Part shown: positions 38,201 to 46,700 of the stretch, piece by piece
Position numbering within the stretch: the stretch's first letter is position 1
Layout of the letters: each line of letters begins with the position of its first letter
Source of the DNA: Caccovivens sp964594865
GTDB taxonomy: Bacteria; Bacillota; Clostridia; Christensenellales; UBA1242
Direction of reading: 5' to 3'
Length of the DNA stretch: 64,000 nucleotides
NCBI GenBank assembly: GCA_964594865.1
Contig: CAZQMZ010000001.1
Coordinates: forward strand, 62,001 to 126,000
Notes under the pieces: generated by a model
Databases searched by the model: none
What the model saw: only the letters and a program-made list of their open reading frames with translations
What the model was told of the DNA's origin: nothing
Translations under genes and position numbers: made by a program

Positions 38201-39550
38201 ACATACATTCCAGCAGAAGTCAACTTTGCGTCAGCAAATGTTGTCGGGGCGCTTGCTGGAAGATTGAATGGGGGCACGATCTATAACATCTATATCGAAG
38301 ACGGCGAAGGCAACACCATCACCGGAAACAACATTGTCGGTGGTGTGGTTGGTTTGACAACAGGTGAGTTTAGCATAAAAAATGTCTATTCCACATACAA
38401 CACAATTGCAAGAAACAGTTTGGTATCTCAAAGTAATGATTTTATCACCGGCACGACATCATATTCCAACTATTCTTTCGCCGGAGTAATTGTCGGTGTG
38501 CTCAGCGGAACAGGAACGATTTATAACACCAAAATTGACACTGTTGTTTCCTCAATTGCTGACAAAGCCGGTTTGATGTTTGGGCTTATTGACACCAACG
38601 CAACTGTCTATAACGCAGAATTGGAAGTGCAAAGTGACATGTTGTTGAATGGATATTCATATGCCGGTTTGGTGGCTGGTGAAAGCCGAGGAACTGTCAT
38701 AAATGTTTCCATCACTGGAAGTGGCACGTTCACGAATTTCAGGACTTCACCATATGTTGCAACGGCGGTTGGAGGCTTTGCTGGACTTGTCAGCGGTGGA
38801 ACTTTGACGAACATCAAAATGGAAGAGAACATTTCAATAAGCACAGAAAGCACCGAGAGTGCCATTGAAAATTTGGGTGGAATTGCCGGCATGATCACTG
38901 CTTCTGTCACAATGGAAAACATCGAAGTGAATGCCGACATCACAGGCTTTTCTGCCGTGGGCGGAGTTGTTGGATATATCAACAATCAAAGTGGCGGTTA
39001 TGTGACATTCAGAAATGTTTCTGTGGAAGGAACTTTCAGTGCAATCGGCATCAAACAAACTGTTGTGGCTGTTGGTGGACTTGCTGGACGTGTGGCCACG
39101 AGCACACAAATATATTTGACTTCCACATATGTCGAAGAGGCCTACAACACAAACACCTTTGACATTGATGTATTGGCTGGAACATATAACTATGGCACCA
39201 CTACGTCAATCGGAGTTGGCGGTCTGATTGGACTGAACGAAAGCACATATTCACACATTGTTGAATATGCAATTGTTTCATTGACCGGAGAAGCATATAT
39301 GTATGATTTGTCCTATTCAAACGCATCTGAAACAACTGAAACAATTTCAACAAATGGAGGCGTTTTAACTTCGACATCATTGCGTGAAGGTGAGATTATT
39401 GGCATTGTGACAAACAATTACAGTGCCACAGGCTCCACATATGACTGCAATTTGTCATATTCTTTCACCTATGTGGAAGGTGAAAATGACATAAGTACGG
39501 CTGTTTGTCAAATTTTGGTGAATTTCTTTGGAGCTATTGCAACCGCATAA
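29228..39550 (+). CDS. Giant Glug/Ig-like lipoprotein
   Basis: 3440 residues, complete. The start is ATG 29228 with AAGGA upstream. A lipoprotein signal ends in FFVGC (Cys28), so it should be tethered to the outer membrane face. About 30-120 is Ig-like (GESVTITFTIEGY, then GGTGTLLVTS); more Ig/beta segments run to about 1085. A first Glug block follows (about 1090-1445, e.g. GSAANPYLLESAEDVLAI and YVGGIVGYDTYP), then a long Ig-like region (about 1610-2440) and a second Glug block to the end (about 2454-3440). The second block opens with a segment (IPIRTYEEFIAM, then LDGNGYSI) that matches the left edge of the giant at 1-12683, so the two are paralogues. No sortase motif. Probably an adhesin or surface scaffold. 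Possibly co-transcribed with the VirB4-like ATPase. Confidence 0.87.
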   Translation: MTKVLKNILISLLGAFMFMFAGIFFVGCGSVDYSKIKIVSNVEGSVVLGVGESVTITFTIEGYQSGFNNQVSLSGQDEVFTYSEPNYSSSDSSQFTVTVTGVAGGTGTLLVTSVEGQKQCEVDISVEQSTTSISSNNEILYVTNGTDFVPNYSMFTFDPNTTDRDLSYYFVVLSEISDTDYASFFLKYNLVGIDAENGIGYFNDDSSSDPIERPIYQFESVTLDENGNLFLIYDGQSTSIDLQSEFEFMAVYDSSVGSENILFAHATVYVLPSLSATVTGGYLQTDGTVEFESVLDEIVIVPESSYLSKYLIRVEMNNIDSDFDIIFTPTISNDNVSITRYYYNDDDSDTNILYFLISQNVIVSSSTDFSLNIYYSVAQDIADENVNFNVDFSISTQIAPTKITINETLVQNEMALTLYHNALEGYGWEEIRVDILSDCGTEPNYDGIYLVFDENLVEVLYNNVNISSGEIIDDISVSIYVRGKGSQATETSIRVYVSSSITNSTDWAQEWDEEREDGYIEIPCSIISAPTTILVDATYNIGELYVSYTGGTVSFDEQLYTEAMFKSATITFSSGTDVVNISTNSSTPYVYADGRYYLNLTVTPKAVGMGRYIVTLDTGATLVITFQSVQVLESESISVALTNEDNDNVRAYSLSRTSGSEFDNVINLEIQNTYSNGSISYGSTASFVISGNYTSLISSGVSGVVRVLQSDSTFRLTTITDGDTYFLIEISGYSIHDFGYTMVSYFVYVYVSSYSLVNEYSLRSEGETVLSTTLYYGTDTYSSVQYSAYVDNTDAKNFLQLTFTTSGLREIFGSNDETFLITKAKEYDNYYTQELVYQTYDSKYVYFYVLDSEGNALTRTTTTVSFYINNVLQKTVTLSFDNGLMFYSDVMSFEYQIEDQTYTVTAQFSNVFSLVGGYGTFDVTTFTYTNTYSSAYTFVLRSLLSQRNLTKRYDVRISVSRFQSVENISLLSSETEINFTNETLTASFIVTLYPTTATNINVAPRVDFISSNGNPYSNMVTSTVTSLGNGQFLITLSCESFYQANMSDITNIDDDTPLSGTIYIYPSEWGDSISSIDSGLSPIILSVRYRNGSAANPYLLESAEDVLAINSNETTLQSHYEISSVIDMSSVTSATPIGIIVNGSQYSIVGFSGSIVGSTSQAAITNINITDSNFTSSGYSGLFAIINEGASIENVSITGTINFSNAIASGAYIGLLTAINYGTLENVGVTINSSSSEYNLSVSSGGQLYFGGLVGINIGSIIQDFSLFESSGLTSKNLAYFNDYLNISVSGSALIYVGGVAGASLGVIERISPSSSYKLYGYTGYSAYTLINVVGSTSGTINVGGIVGYATYNLFNSGITSGNTLSNLLVGGEISTMGVSLSSSGSDRVGGIAGLVDTLNSSTINIEDNTSRVFLRGNAYVGGIVGYDTYPSAQGGYDQQNLTTFGEGNIIQAVDDARGAFYSASIIRTSLISSTVETESRDESFYQFYYAIGNYKTSENERTYTDTSFSAYSYLTRDPINYSEGGSLDFTSTDKYYGDYLVVDAEDFEIVYAYFFDEDEDYAGVVVGNSGFSLTGEDSSIYAYLLFYFQVTDDLSGSLGSAAQENIVGLNYFTPNSQFYPFVLDSQDVSISASTSSILSIDSNGNMTVSGTGYAEISLSSILNVNDSQKIYIYVVNYFDNTVQTSIFYDSPSHSGSNITGGKRIIYGNSSSSVYVVPTYTLSGGQDSDGVSFTITEAGILQYKGVSYFLAKNTQITANVENVSYLQYSTDYFVKYADLTDEGGIRYINSVEVTEGESGYAVDEDGNYYVYVGGEYIKVDIDGYKLDENGNKVLINFSSVQVSKQTISFYKTSSSTNAGDTDIYTLVPVLQVVINGQTFTYVLSGSAITLTLEYQETATEINSKHTTNSLQTNTSFEETISITSSNQQDYLFYYITGPSREYIQSRMPSVVGIYYDNFGEQTDYETYMNSYSSADLFIIKITRQEGTNVFDLKCSINTDSTLYKNRFSENIYGEYIFTFYASELEDGVECYFRVFLDEATLEYVSVNNYSNINDASQTDEVIVPSQRGLLEIILDPTEASFNSLTISNNSINSLDGAGIATFTFVYSTESDYVLATNVGTYSDGALTLTYEEIISFYEYLNEQNSEISYSYNGRIYVAYYLASNGVDDNVDIKFDVTIDYGSNGDVYQTSLALVTKLTNYISVEFEGKDLINNKYYVARGLSYNLTLNSFGFTTEQLNNITYEISDDSLVSLQSNGVSGYVLTITSDRITYSSSEEGREVTIHFTAEKTVDDETVTCEYTLTFYIMEYVLNYQYVEGVFEDVVYGMSDGVISVAIGNPYTLQFDITDFMEYNSSDSEIVAEVNTFLDSMTQNITWKVYEGGQEYTLEQNRSISSDYYQISSFTVTPIQLYDPTSEIYYFSAEAYYTMSGGIYSYTELLNNRIYTEFSFSVHNQSTQESPIPIRTYEEFIAMEEDSWYILLDDITLPNSTETEQFTPISTAIAGLDGNGYSIYFSGTYNFDTASVGVFSTVSSDTILQNVTVELLSNTTFNMSVSTFEVGLLAAINNGIITNCEVGSIGTASLSVLYSISVSSSYVAGLVAENNGYITNSRSTVSTIYTQVNIAGFVAENYGHIASSYFRGGSLVSVTQGTANIAGFVLTNSGEIYTSYVSGESSNNANSMYYTGTDNGIRSSSAIAGFVFSNSGAVYDCYSNILLTNTGYNASGFVDENTGRIERCFSISVLGDDDSSNYGFVRINDIDDEEDGIVDCYYLSDSELMVNQNVTNNYSEVEVLTEEDFANIDEYFSNYVVADGRDINSVWFFNDNASDTSNFNGKEFNIGRIELVSANVVAYSRRVYDHAETVTVTDTSTGTSVTYVEYVYTYASDGYALGSTYNPILISSAEEFETYIAQECNSAGYNYSYYRFISDIDYSDYLYNSSLYTTKFVGYLEGNFMTLSNITLISSSSSLTYAGLFAEIGNSSNVSAIGTVMNFTYIPAEVNFASANVVGALAGRLNGGTIYNIYIEDGEGNTITGNNIVGGVVGLTTGEFSIKNVYSTYNTIARNSLVSQSNDFITGTTSYSNYSFAGVIVGVLSGTGTIYNTKIDTVVSSIADKAGLMFGLIDTNATVYNAELEVQSDMLLNGYSYAGLVAGESRGTVINVSITGSGTFTNFRTSPYVATAVGGFAGLVSGGTLTNIKMEENISISTESTESAIENLGGIAGMITASVTMENIEVNADITGFSAVGGVVGYINNQSGGYVTFRNVSVEGTFSAIGIKQTVVAVGGLAGRVATSTQIYLTSTYVEEAYNTNTFDIDVLAGTYNYGTTTSIGVGGLIGLNESTYSHIVEYAIVSLTGEAYMYDLSYSNASETTETISTNGGVLTSTSLREGEIIGIVTNNYSATGSTYDCNLSYSFTYVEGENDISTAVCQILVNFFGAIATA

Positions 39551-39584
39551 TTTTCAAATTCTTTTTGAAAATACGTCAAATTTG

Positions 39585-39614
39585 TTGACTTTTTCAAAAA
39601 AGATTGGATATAAT
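39585..39614 (+). promoter_or_regulatory. rpoB upstream promoter P1
   Basis: TTGACT at 39585-39590, an 18-bp spacer and a perfect TATAAT at 39609-39614. It lies about 195 bp before rpoB. Confidence 0.65.
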
Positions 39615-39664
39615 TACTCTTAGTAATAAAAATTTGAAATTTTGAAATATTTTTCAAAAAAGTG

Positions 39665-39693
39665 TTGACATTTTGACGTATATTTGTTATAAT
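39665..39693 (+). promoter_or_regulatory. rpoB promoter P2 (consensus)
   Basis: TTGACA at 39665-39670, a 17-bp spacer and a perfect TATAAT at 39688-39693. The strongest promoter match before rpoB, it predicts a leader of about 108 nt that contains the hairpin at 39752. Confidence 0.85.
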
Positions 39694-39751
39694 ACCTTGG
39701 TTAATTAGCGCTATGTCAATGATTTTTATGCTGTTTTAATTTAAAAATTAA

Positions 39752-39788
39752 GGGAACCCGAGGGATTTTCCTCGATGTTTCCTTTTTT
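39752..39788 (+). promoter_or_regulatory. Terminator-like hairpin in the rpoB leader (attenuator candidate)
   Basis: GGGAACCCGAGG (39752-39763) pairs with CCTCGATGTTTCC (39770-39782), interrupted by a small internal loop, followed by T6 and then the rpoB ribosome site. Its position between P2 and rpoB suggests transcription attenuation rather than a gene end. Confidence 0.6.
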
Positions 39789-39808
39789 GCGCGTAAGGAG
39801 AGGGGAAT

Positions 39809-42800
39809 ATGTCTAATATTATGAAAAAACAAAAATTTGGAAAGACGGAGAGATATACTTTTTCGCAGTTGAAAGATTTTATTGATATTCCGCCTTTGCT
39901 TGAAATTCAAAGGAATTCTTTTGCAGATTTCATTCAAAATGGCATAAAAGAAGTTCTTGATGAGTTTTCTCCTGTTGTCGATTATTCCGGTAAGGCGAAA
40001 CTATATTTTCTTGACGTGATCATGGATAAGGAACCAAAATATTCGAAAGAAGAGTGCAAAAGACGCAGTGCAACTTATTCTGTTCCGTTGAATGTCAAAA
40101 CTCGATTTGTTGTTGAAGAAACAGGTCAAGCTGTGGAAGATGTTGTTTTCTTGGGTGACATTCCTTTCATGACGGAAGACTGCTCTTTCATTTTCAATGG
40201 CGTTGAAAGAGTTGTTGTCAACCAAATCATCAAATCTCCAAATTATTATCTTTTGAAGGACAAAGCAAGAGATAACACCACTTTGCATGGACAAATCATT
40301 CCAAAAAGAGGAATGTATATTGAATTTGAACAAGGCGCAAACGAAGTCTTGAAGGTTGTTCTTGACCGCAAACATAAGGTGACACTTGGGCTTTTTCTCA
40401 AATGTTTTGGATATTCCGCTGATGAAATCTCCAAATTGTTTGGCGATCACAGATTGGTCAAAAATGTTCTTGAAAAAGAAACTGTGACAACTCAAGAAGA
40501 AGCGCTTATGGAATTTGCTCGCAAAACTCGTCCTGCAGATGTTCCTTCTGCTGAAACAACAAGAAGTTATTTGAATTTGTGGTTCTTCTCAGAACAATGG
40601 TATAACCTTTCACGTGTTGGAAGATATAATCTCAACAAGAAATTCTCTATTGCAAAGAGAATTGAAGGTCACATTTTGGCAGAAGATGTTGTTTCTCCAG
40701 ACGGCGAACTTTTGGCAAAAGCAGGACAGGTTGCTGACCGACCACTTGCTGAAAAAATCAAAGCAAGCGGTGTGAACGAAGTTTGGATTCAACTTTCAGA
40801 TCACAAATATCTTATGCGTGGCAACAACAGAGTTAAACTTTCAGACTTTTTCCCATGTGACGAAAAGAGTTTGGGAGTTTTGGAAGAAGTTTATTATCCT
40901 GTTTTGGCACAAATTTTGAAAGATAACAAGACCAAAGAAAAACGTCTTCAAGCAATCAAAGATCATGCCAAAGATTTGATGATAACCACACTCACAATGG
41001 ACGACATCTTGGCTGGAATAAGCATGTATTTGGATGTTTTGGAAGGCGTGGCAGATGTTGACAAAATTGAACACCTTTCAAACAAAAGAGTGGCAACTGT
41101 GGGAGAACTCTTCCATGACCATTTCCGCTCTGGTGTGACAAAACTCGTCTCAAATGTGAGAGAAACATTGCAAGGAAAGGAATTGTCGGAAGTTACTCCA
41201 AGACAAATTGTCAATCCGAAGGCAATCAATCGTTCTTTGAGAGAATTTGTTGCTTCTTCTCAACTTTCTCAACTTATGGATCAAGTTAATCCACTTTCTG
41301 GAATAACTCAAAAGCGTCGTGTTTCTGCTGTTGGACCGGGAGGAATCAAGAAAGAACGTGCTGAAGCAGATGTGCGTGACATTCATTACACAAACTATGG
41401 ACGTATTTGTCCAATTGAAACTCCAGAAGGACAAGCCATTGGTTTGGTTAACACATTGACAAGTTATGCAAAAATAAATGAATATGGCTTCATTGAAACT
41501 CCATACAGACGCGTGGACAAAGAAACGGGAAAGGTTTCTGACAAGTGCGAATATTATATGGCAGACATTGAAGACGCAGCATATATTGCTCAAGCCACAG
41601 AACCACTCGACGAAGAAGGACGTTTCATCAACAAGCGTATCGTTTGTCGTCACAAAGACTATGCCATCGAAGTTCCAGCAAGACAAGTGGATTTTGTGGA
41701 CGCATCTCCACGACAATTCATCTCTGTGGCAACTTCGCTTATTCCGTTTGTCAATTCAAACGAAGCAAACCGTGCGCTTATGGGCGCAAACATGCAACGT
41801 CAAGCAGTTCCTCTTTTGAGATCGGAAGCTCCGATTGTTGGAACGGGAATGGAAGCGGTTGTTGCCCATGATTGTGGCTACACTCAACTTGCACGCGAAG
41901 ATGGTGAAGTTGTTTATGTCAGCGCAGATGAAGTTAGAGTGAAAAATGTCAAGGGCAATGTTGACATATACAATTTGACAAAATTCGACAAAACAAATGA
42001 TGAAACCTGCTTCAATCAAAAACCTTGCGTTGTCAAAGGTGAAAAAGTTAAGAAGGGCGAAGTTATCATTGATGGATATTCAACTGAAAATGGTGAATTG
42101 GCACTTGGTAAAAACGTTCTTGTTGGCTATATGAATTGGGAAGGATATAACTATGAAGACGCCATTCTCATCAATGAAAGATTGGTTAAAGAAGATGTCT
42201 TCACTTCCATTTGTCTCAAAGTGGAAGAACTTAAATGTCGAACAACAAAACTTGGTGATGAACAAATCACACGCGACATTCCAAATTTGGGTGAAGACGC
42301 ACTCAAAAATTTGGATGAAAACGGAATCATTCGCATCGGCGCAGAAGTTAGATCGGGCGACATCCTTGTCGGCAAAGTGACGCCAAAGGGTGAAACTGAA
42401 CTTTCACCAGAAGAAAGACTTCTTCGTGCCATCTTCGGCGAAAAAGCAAGAGAGGTTCGTGACACTTCACTTCGTGTGCAACACGGCAAGGGCGGCGTTG
42501 TTGTGGATGTTCAAGTGTTCAGTCGTGAAAATAAGGATGAACTTGAACCGGGTGTCAACCAACTTGTCAAGGTGTTTATTGCACAAAAGAGAAAACTCTC
42601 TGTCGGCGACAAGATGGCGGGACGATATGGAAACAAAGGTTGTATTTCAATCATTATGCCAGAAGCAGACATGCCTTTCATGGCAAATGGACGTCCACTT
42701 GACATCGTTTTGAACCCTCTTGGTGTTCCTTCTCGTATGAATTTGGGTCAGGTTTTGGAAGTGCATTTGGGTCTTGTTGCAGGCTCTCTTGGTTGGAAAG

Positions 42801-43516
42801 TGGCAACACCAGACTTTGATGGTGCTGATGCTGAAAAAATCCAACAACTTTTGAAGGAAAATAATTTCCCAGAAGACGGCAAGGTTCAACTTTATGACGG
42901 TCGAACAGGCGAACCTTTTGAAAACAAGACAACAATCGGTATGAAATATATGCTCAAGCTCAACCATATGGTTGACAGCAAGATTCATGCTCGTTCAATT
43001 GGACCATACTCACTCATAACTCAACAACCACTCGGTGGAAAAGCATTGTTTGGTGGTCAGAGATTTGGTGAAATGGAAGTTTGGGCTTTGGAAGCATATG
43101 GTGCAAGCCATGTTCTTCAAGAAATGTTGACTGTCAAATCGGATGACGTTGTTGGAAGAGTTAAAACTTTTGAGTCGATTGTCAAAGGACTTCCAATTGC
43201 TGAACCGGGGATTCCAGAATCTTTCAAGGTTTTGGTTAAAGAATTGCAAGCTCTTGCACTTGATGTCAAGATTTTGACCGAAAATGACGAAGAAATTGAT
43301 TTGCCAGAACTTTCACAAGATGAACAAGATAAGATCAGCCTTGACAACGATGTTGAAAAGGATTTGAAGAACATCACTCTTGATATTGACGATATGATTA
43401 TGGATTCTGACGACGAAAAGACGGAAATTCAAAAAGAAATCGAAGAAGAAAGTGAAATGCCTGCTGGTTTTGAAGAATCAAGCTTGTTTGATGATTTTGG
43501 AGATTTCGACGAGTGA
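39809..43516 (+). CDS. rpoB: RNA polymerase beta subunit
   Basis: 1235 residues, within the Firmicutes range. It forms the catalytic half of RNA polymerase with beta-prime. Recognised: the N-terminal DIPPLLEIQRNSFADF, the RIF region (SQLSQLMDQVNPLSGIT, then RRVSAVGPGGI), RDIHYTNYGRICPIETPEG, the catalytic-core segment NWEGYNYEDAI, HGKGGVV and GGQRFGEMEVWALEA near the C-terminus. The tail after about 1150 is acidic (DFGDFDE at the end). The start has GGAGAGGGG upstream. The usual upstream neighbours rplJ/rplL are absent; the giant lipoprotein gene precedes it, and two promoters and an attenuator-like hairpin lie between. Confidence 0.98.
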   Translation: MSNIMKKQKFGKTERYTFSQLKDFIDIPPLLEIQRNSFADFIQNGIKEVLDEFSPVVDYSGKAKLYFLDVIMDKEPKYSKEECKRRSATYSVPLNVKTRFVVEETGQAVEDVVFLGDIPFMTEDCSFIFNGVERVVVNQIIKSPNYYLLKDKARDNTTLHGQIIPKRGMYIEFEQGANEVLKVVLDRKHKVTLGLFLKCFGYSADEISKLFGDHRLVKNVLEKETVTTQEEALMEFARKTRPADVPSAETTRSYLNLWFFSEQWYNLSRVGRYNLNKKFSIAKRIEGHILAEDVVSPDGELLAKAGQVADRPLAEKIKASGVNEVWIQLSDHKYLMRGNNRVKLSDFFPCDEKSLGVLEEVYYPVLAQILKDNKTKEKRLQAIKDHAKDLMITTLTMDDILAGISMYLDVLEGVADVDKIEHLSNKRVATVGELFHDHFRSGVTKLVSNVRETLQGKELSEVTPRQIVNPKAINRSLREFVASSQLSQLMDQVNPLSGITQKRRVSAVGPGGIKKERAEADVRDIHYTNYGRICPIETPEGQAIGLVNTLTSYAKINEYGFIETPYRRVDKETGKVSDKCEYYMADIEDAAYIAQATEPLDEEGRFINKRIVCRHKDYAIEVPARQVDFVDASPRQFISVATSLIPFVNSNEANRALMGANMQRQAVPLLRSEAPIVGTGMEAVVAHDCGYTQLAREDGEVVYVSADEVRVKNVKGNVDIYNLTKFDKTNDETCFNQKPCVVKGEKVKKGEVIIDGYSTENGELALGKNVLVGYMNWEGYNYEDAILINERLVKEDVFTSICLKVEELKCRTTKLGDEQITRDIPNLGEDALKNLDENGIIRIGAEVRSGDILVGKVTPKGETELSPEERLLRAIFGEKAREVRDTSLRVQHGKGGVVVDVQVFSRENKDELEPGVNQLVKVFIAQKRKLSVGDKMAGRYGNKGCISIIMPEADMPFMANGRPLDIVLNPLGVPSRMNLGQVLEVHLGLVAGSLGWKVATPDFDGADAEKIQQLLKENNFPEDGKVQLYDGRTGEPFENKTTIGMKYMLKLNHMVDSKIHARSIGPYSLITQQPLGGKALFGGQRFGEMEVWALEAYGASHVLQEMLTVKSDDVVGRVKTFESIVKGLPIAEPGIPESFKVLVKELQALALDVKILTENDEEIDLPELSQDEQDKISLDNDVEKDLKNITLDIDDMIMDSDDEKTEIQKEIEEESEMPAGFEESSLFDDFGDFDE

Positions 43517-43743
43517 CAAAAATTGCACTGAAACTCGACTTGCTTTTTGCAAGCGCTCGGCGGATGCTTGTTTTGTCACACTTCGCCGCCAAATGATAAT
43601 CGCACTTTGTTGGTGATTTTGCGGCGATTTTGAAAGTGATTGAAAAAAAGTCTATCAGCGACCAAACGCAAATTGCGCAAGGTTGACGAGTTGGTCGCTA
43701 CTCTGACGTGTATTAAAGAAAATTAAGAATATGGTTGAGGATT
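43517..43743 (+). other. Structured rpoB-rpoC spacer
   Basis: Part of a 276-bp spacer, locally richer in G/C than its surroundings, with no open frame of note. Several inverted repeats are visible: CTTGC/GCAAG (43540-43554), GGCGG (43559-43563) with CCGCC (43586-43590), CACTTT with AAAGTG (about 43604 and 43634), and AGCGACCAA paired with TTGGTCGCT (about 43658 and 43691). None is followed by a T-run typical of a terminator. Could be an mRNA processing or stabilising element, an ncRNA or a small repeat element. Confidence 0.5.
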
Positions 43744-43773
43744 TTGAAAATAGCAGTATTTTTAAGATAAAAT
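43744..43773 (+). promoter_or_regulatory. Possible rpoC promoter
   Basis: TTGAAA (43744-43749), an 18-bp spacer and TAAAAT (43768-43773), 19 bp before the rpoC start and its AGGGGAAG ribosome site. Confidence 0.55.
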
Positions 43774-43792
43774 AAATTTTAGGGGAAGAGAT

Positions 43793-46700
43793 ATGTTTGA
43801 ACTTAACAACTTTGAAAAAATCAAGATTGGAATTGCAAGTCCAGAAAAAATTAGGGAGTGGTCGCATGGTGAAGTCACAAAACCAGAAACCATAAACTAT
43901 CGCACGCAAAAACCAGAAAAAGATGGACTTTTCTGCGAAAAGATTTTTGGACCAAAAAAAGATTGGGAGTGTCATTGCGGAAAGTATAAACGCATTCGCT
44001 ATCGTGGCGTTGTTTGCGACAAGTGTGGCGTTGAAGTCACAAGAAGCAAGGTTCGTCGTGAAAGAATGGGGCATATTGAACTTGCTGCACCTGTCACACA
44101 TCTTTGGTATTTTCGTTCTGTTCCATCACGTATTGGAACTCTTCTTGATTTGACTCCAAAAACTTTGGAACAAATTGTTTATTACATCAACTATATTGTC
44201 ACAGACCCTAAAAAGACCGATTTGGAATATAAACAAATTTTGACTGATAAAGAATATCGTGAAGCGATTGAAAAGTATGGCTATGGTGCCTTCAATGCTG
44301 GAATGGGCGCTGAAGCAATCAAAACTTTGCTTGCTGATGTTGATTTGGACAAGGAAAGTGCTTCACTTAAAGAGGAAATCAACAATTCAAAAGGACAAAG
44401 AAAAATCAAGGCTGCAAAGAAACTTGACGTTGTTGAGAGTTTCAGAAAGAGTGGAAACAAGCCAACTTGGATGGTGCTCGATTGCATTCCTGTTCTTCCA
44501 CCAGATCTTCGTCCAATGGTTCCGTTGGATGGTGGTCGCTATGCAACCAGCGATTTGAACGATTTGTATCGTCGCGTCATCAACCGAAATAACCGTTTGA
44601 AAAAACTTATGGAACTTGGTGCGCCAGATGTCATCATAAGAAATGAAAAGAGAATGTTGCAAGAAGCTGTCGACAACCTTATCGACAATGGTAAGCGTGG
44701 CAGAGCTGTTCAAGGCTCAAAACAAAGAGATTTGAAATCTTTGACTGCCATGCTTAGCGGTAAACAAGGGCGTTTCAGACAAAATCTTCTTGGAAAACGT
44801 GTGGACTATTCTGGTCGTTCAGTTATCGTTGTTGGTCCAGAACTTAAAATGTATCAATGCGGTCTTCCAAAAGAAATGGCTTTGGAACTCTTTAAGCCTT
44901 TCATCATAAACAGATTGATTGAAATGAATCAATCAAACAACATCAAAACTGCAAAACGTATGATTGAGCGCGAAAAACCTATCGTTTGGGACGTGCTTGC
45001 GGATGTCATCAAAGATCATCCTGTGCTTTTGAACCGTGCTCCAACTCTTCACCGTTTGTCCGTTCAAGCATTTGAACCTGTGCTTGTGGAAGGAAAGGCA
45101 ATCAGACTTCATCCTTCTGTCTGCGCGGCATTCAATGCGGACTTCGACGGTGACCAAATGCCTGTTCACATCCCACTTTCAATTGATGCAAGAACTGAAG
45201 CAAGAACGCTTATGCTTGCTTCCAACAACATCTTGAAACTTTCTGATGGCGAACCAATCGTAACTCCTGCACAGGACATTGTGCTTGGGTGCTATTATTT
45301 GACTTTGATTAAGCCAGGTGCAAAGGGTGAGGGCTCAATCTTCGCTTCGAAAAATGAAGTTATCTATGCATATCAAACAAAGAATTTGGACTTGCAAGCA
45401 GAAATCACTGTTCGTTTGACAAAAGAAGTTGACGGCAAAACATATTCCAAGCGAATCACAACGTCTGTTGGAAGAATTTTATTCAACAACATCATTCCAC
45501 AAGATTTGGGATATGTTGACAGAACCGATCCAGAACATGTTTGTGATTTGGAAATCAACAAGGCAGTCATCAAGAAAGATTTAAAGAAAATTGTTGCTGA
45601 TTGTTATGACAAGCACGGCACAACTGCGTGCGCTGAGCTTGTGGACAAATTGAAAGAAATGGGATATAAATATTCCACACTTGCTTCCGTCTCAGTGAAT
45701 ATCTATGACATCAATGCACCAAAAGAAAAGGATGTCATCATGAAACAAGCCGAAGAAAAAGCTCTTGAAAATGAAAAATTGTTGCACCGTGGACTTATCA
45801 CGCTTGATGAAAAAATCAACGAAAATATTGCCATCTGGAATGAAGCGGTCATTGAAGTTCAAAATGCCGTTGTTAATTCTTTGGATGCTTTCAATCCATT
45901 CAGTTTGATGGTTTTCTCTGGAGCGCGTGGAGATAAGACTCAGTTGAACCAAGACTGTGGTATGATTGGAATTAAGACAACCGCTTCTGGTGTTAAGAAT
46001 GACACACCAATCAAGTCTTCTTTCAGACAAGGCTTGTCACCAATCGAATTCTTCATCAATTCTCGTGGTTCACGTAAAGGTTTGTCAGATACGGCGCTCA
46101 AGACTGCTGACTCTGGTTATTTGACTCGTCGTCTTGTGGACATCGCACAAGATGTTGTCATCACAACCGAAGACTGTTTTGCTGATAATGGCGAAAAAGT
46201 TAAGGGTGTGACTGTCAGTGAACTTGTTTCTGACGGGTTTGTTATGGAAACTCTTGAAGAACGCATCTATGGTCGTGTTGCTGTTGAAGATGTTGTTGAT
46301 CCAAAGTCAAAAGAGATTATTGTTCCAGCAAATACCATGATTTCCAAAGAACAAGCATCAAAAATTGCCAAGGCTGGAATCAAAGAAGTGCAGATTCGTT
46401 CGCTTATGACTTGCCGTTGCAAGCATGGCGTTTGTGCAAAGTGCTATGGCAGAAATTTGGCTGGCAAAGATATGGTCACTCTTGGAGAAGCAGTTGGAAT
46501 CATCGCTGCACAGTCAATTGGTGAACCGGGCACACAGCTCACTCTTCGAACTTTCCACTCTGGTGGTGCTGCCGTCGCTGCCGACATCACACAAGGTCTT
46601 CCAAGAGTTGAAGAAATTTTTGAAGCAAGACGACCAAAAGGTGAATGTTTGCTTTCAGAAGTTGCCGGAAAGGTTAGAATCAAGGAAGATGCCAAAAATT

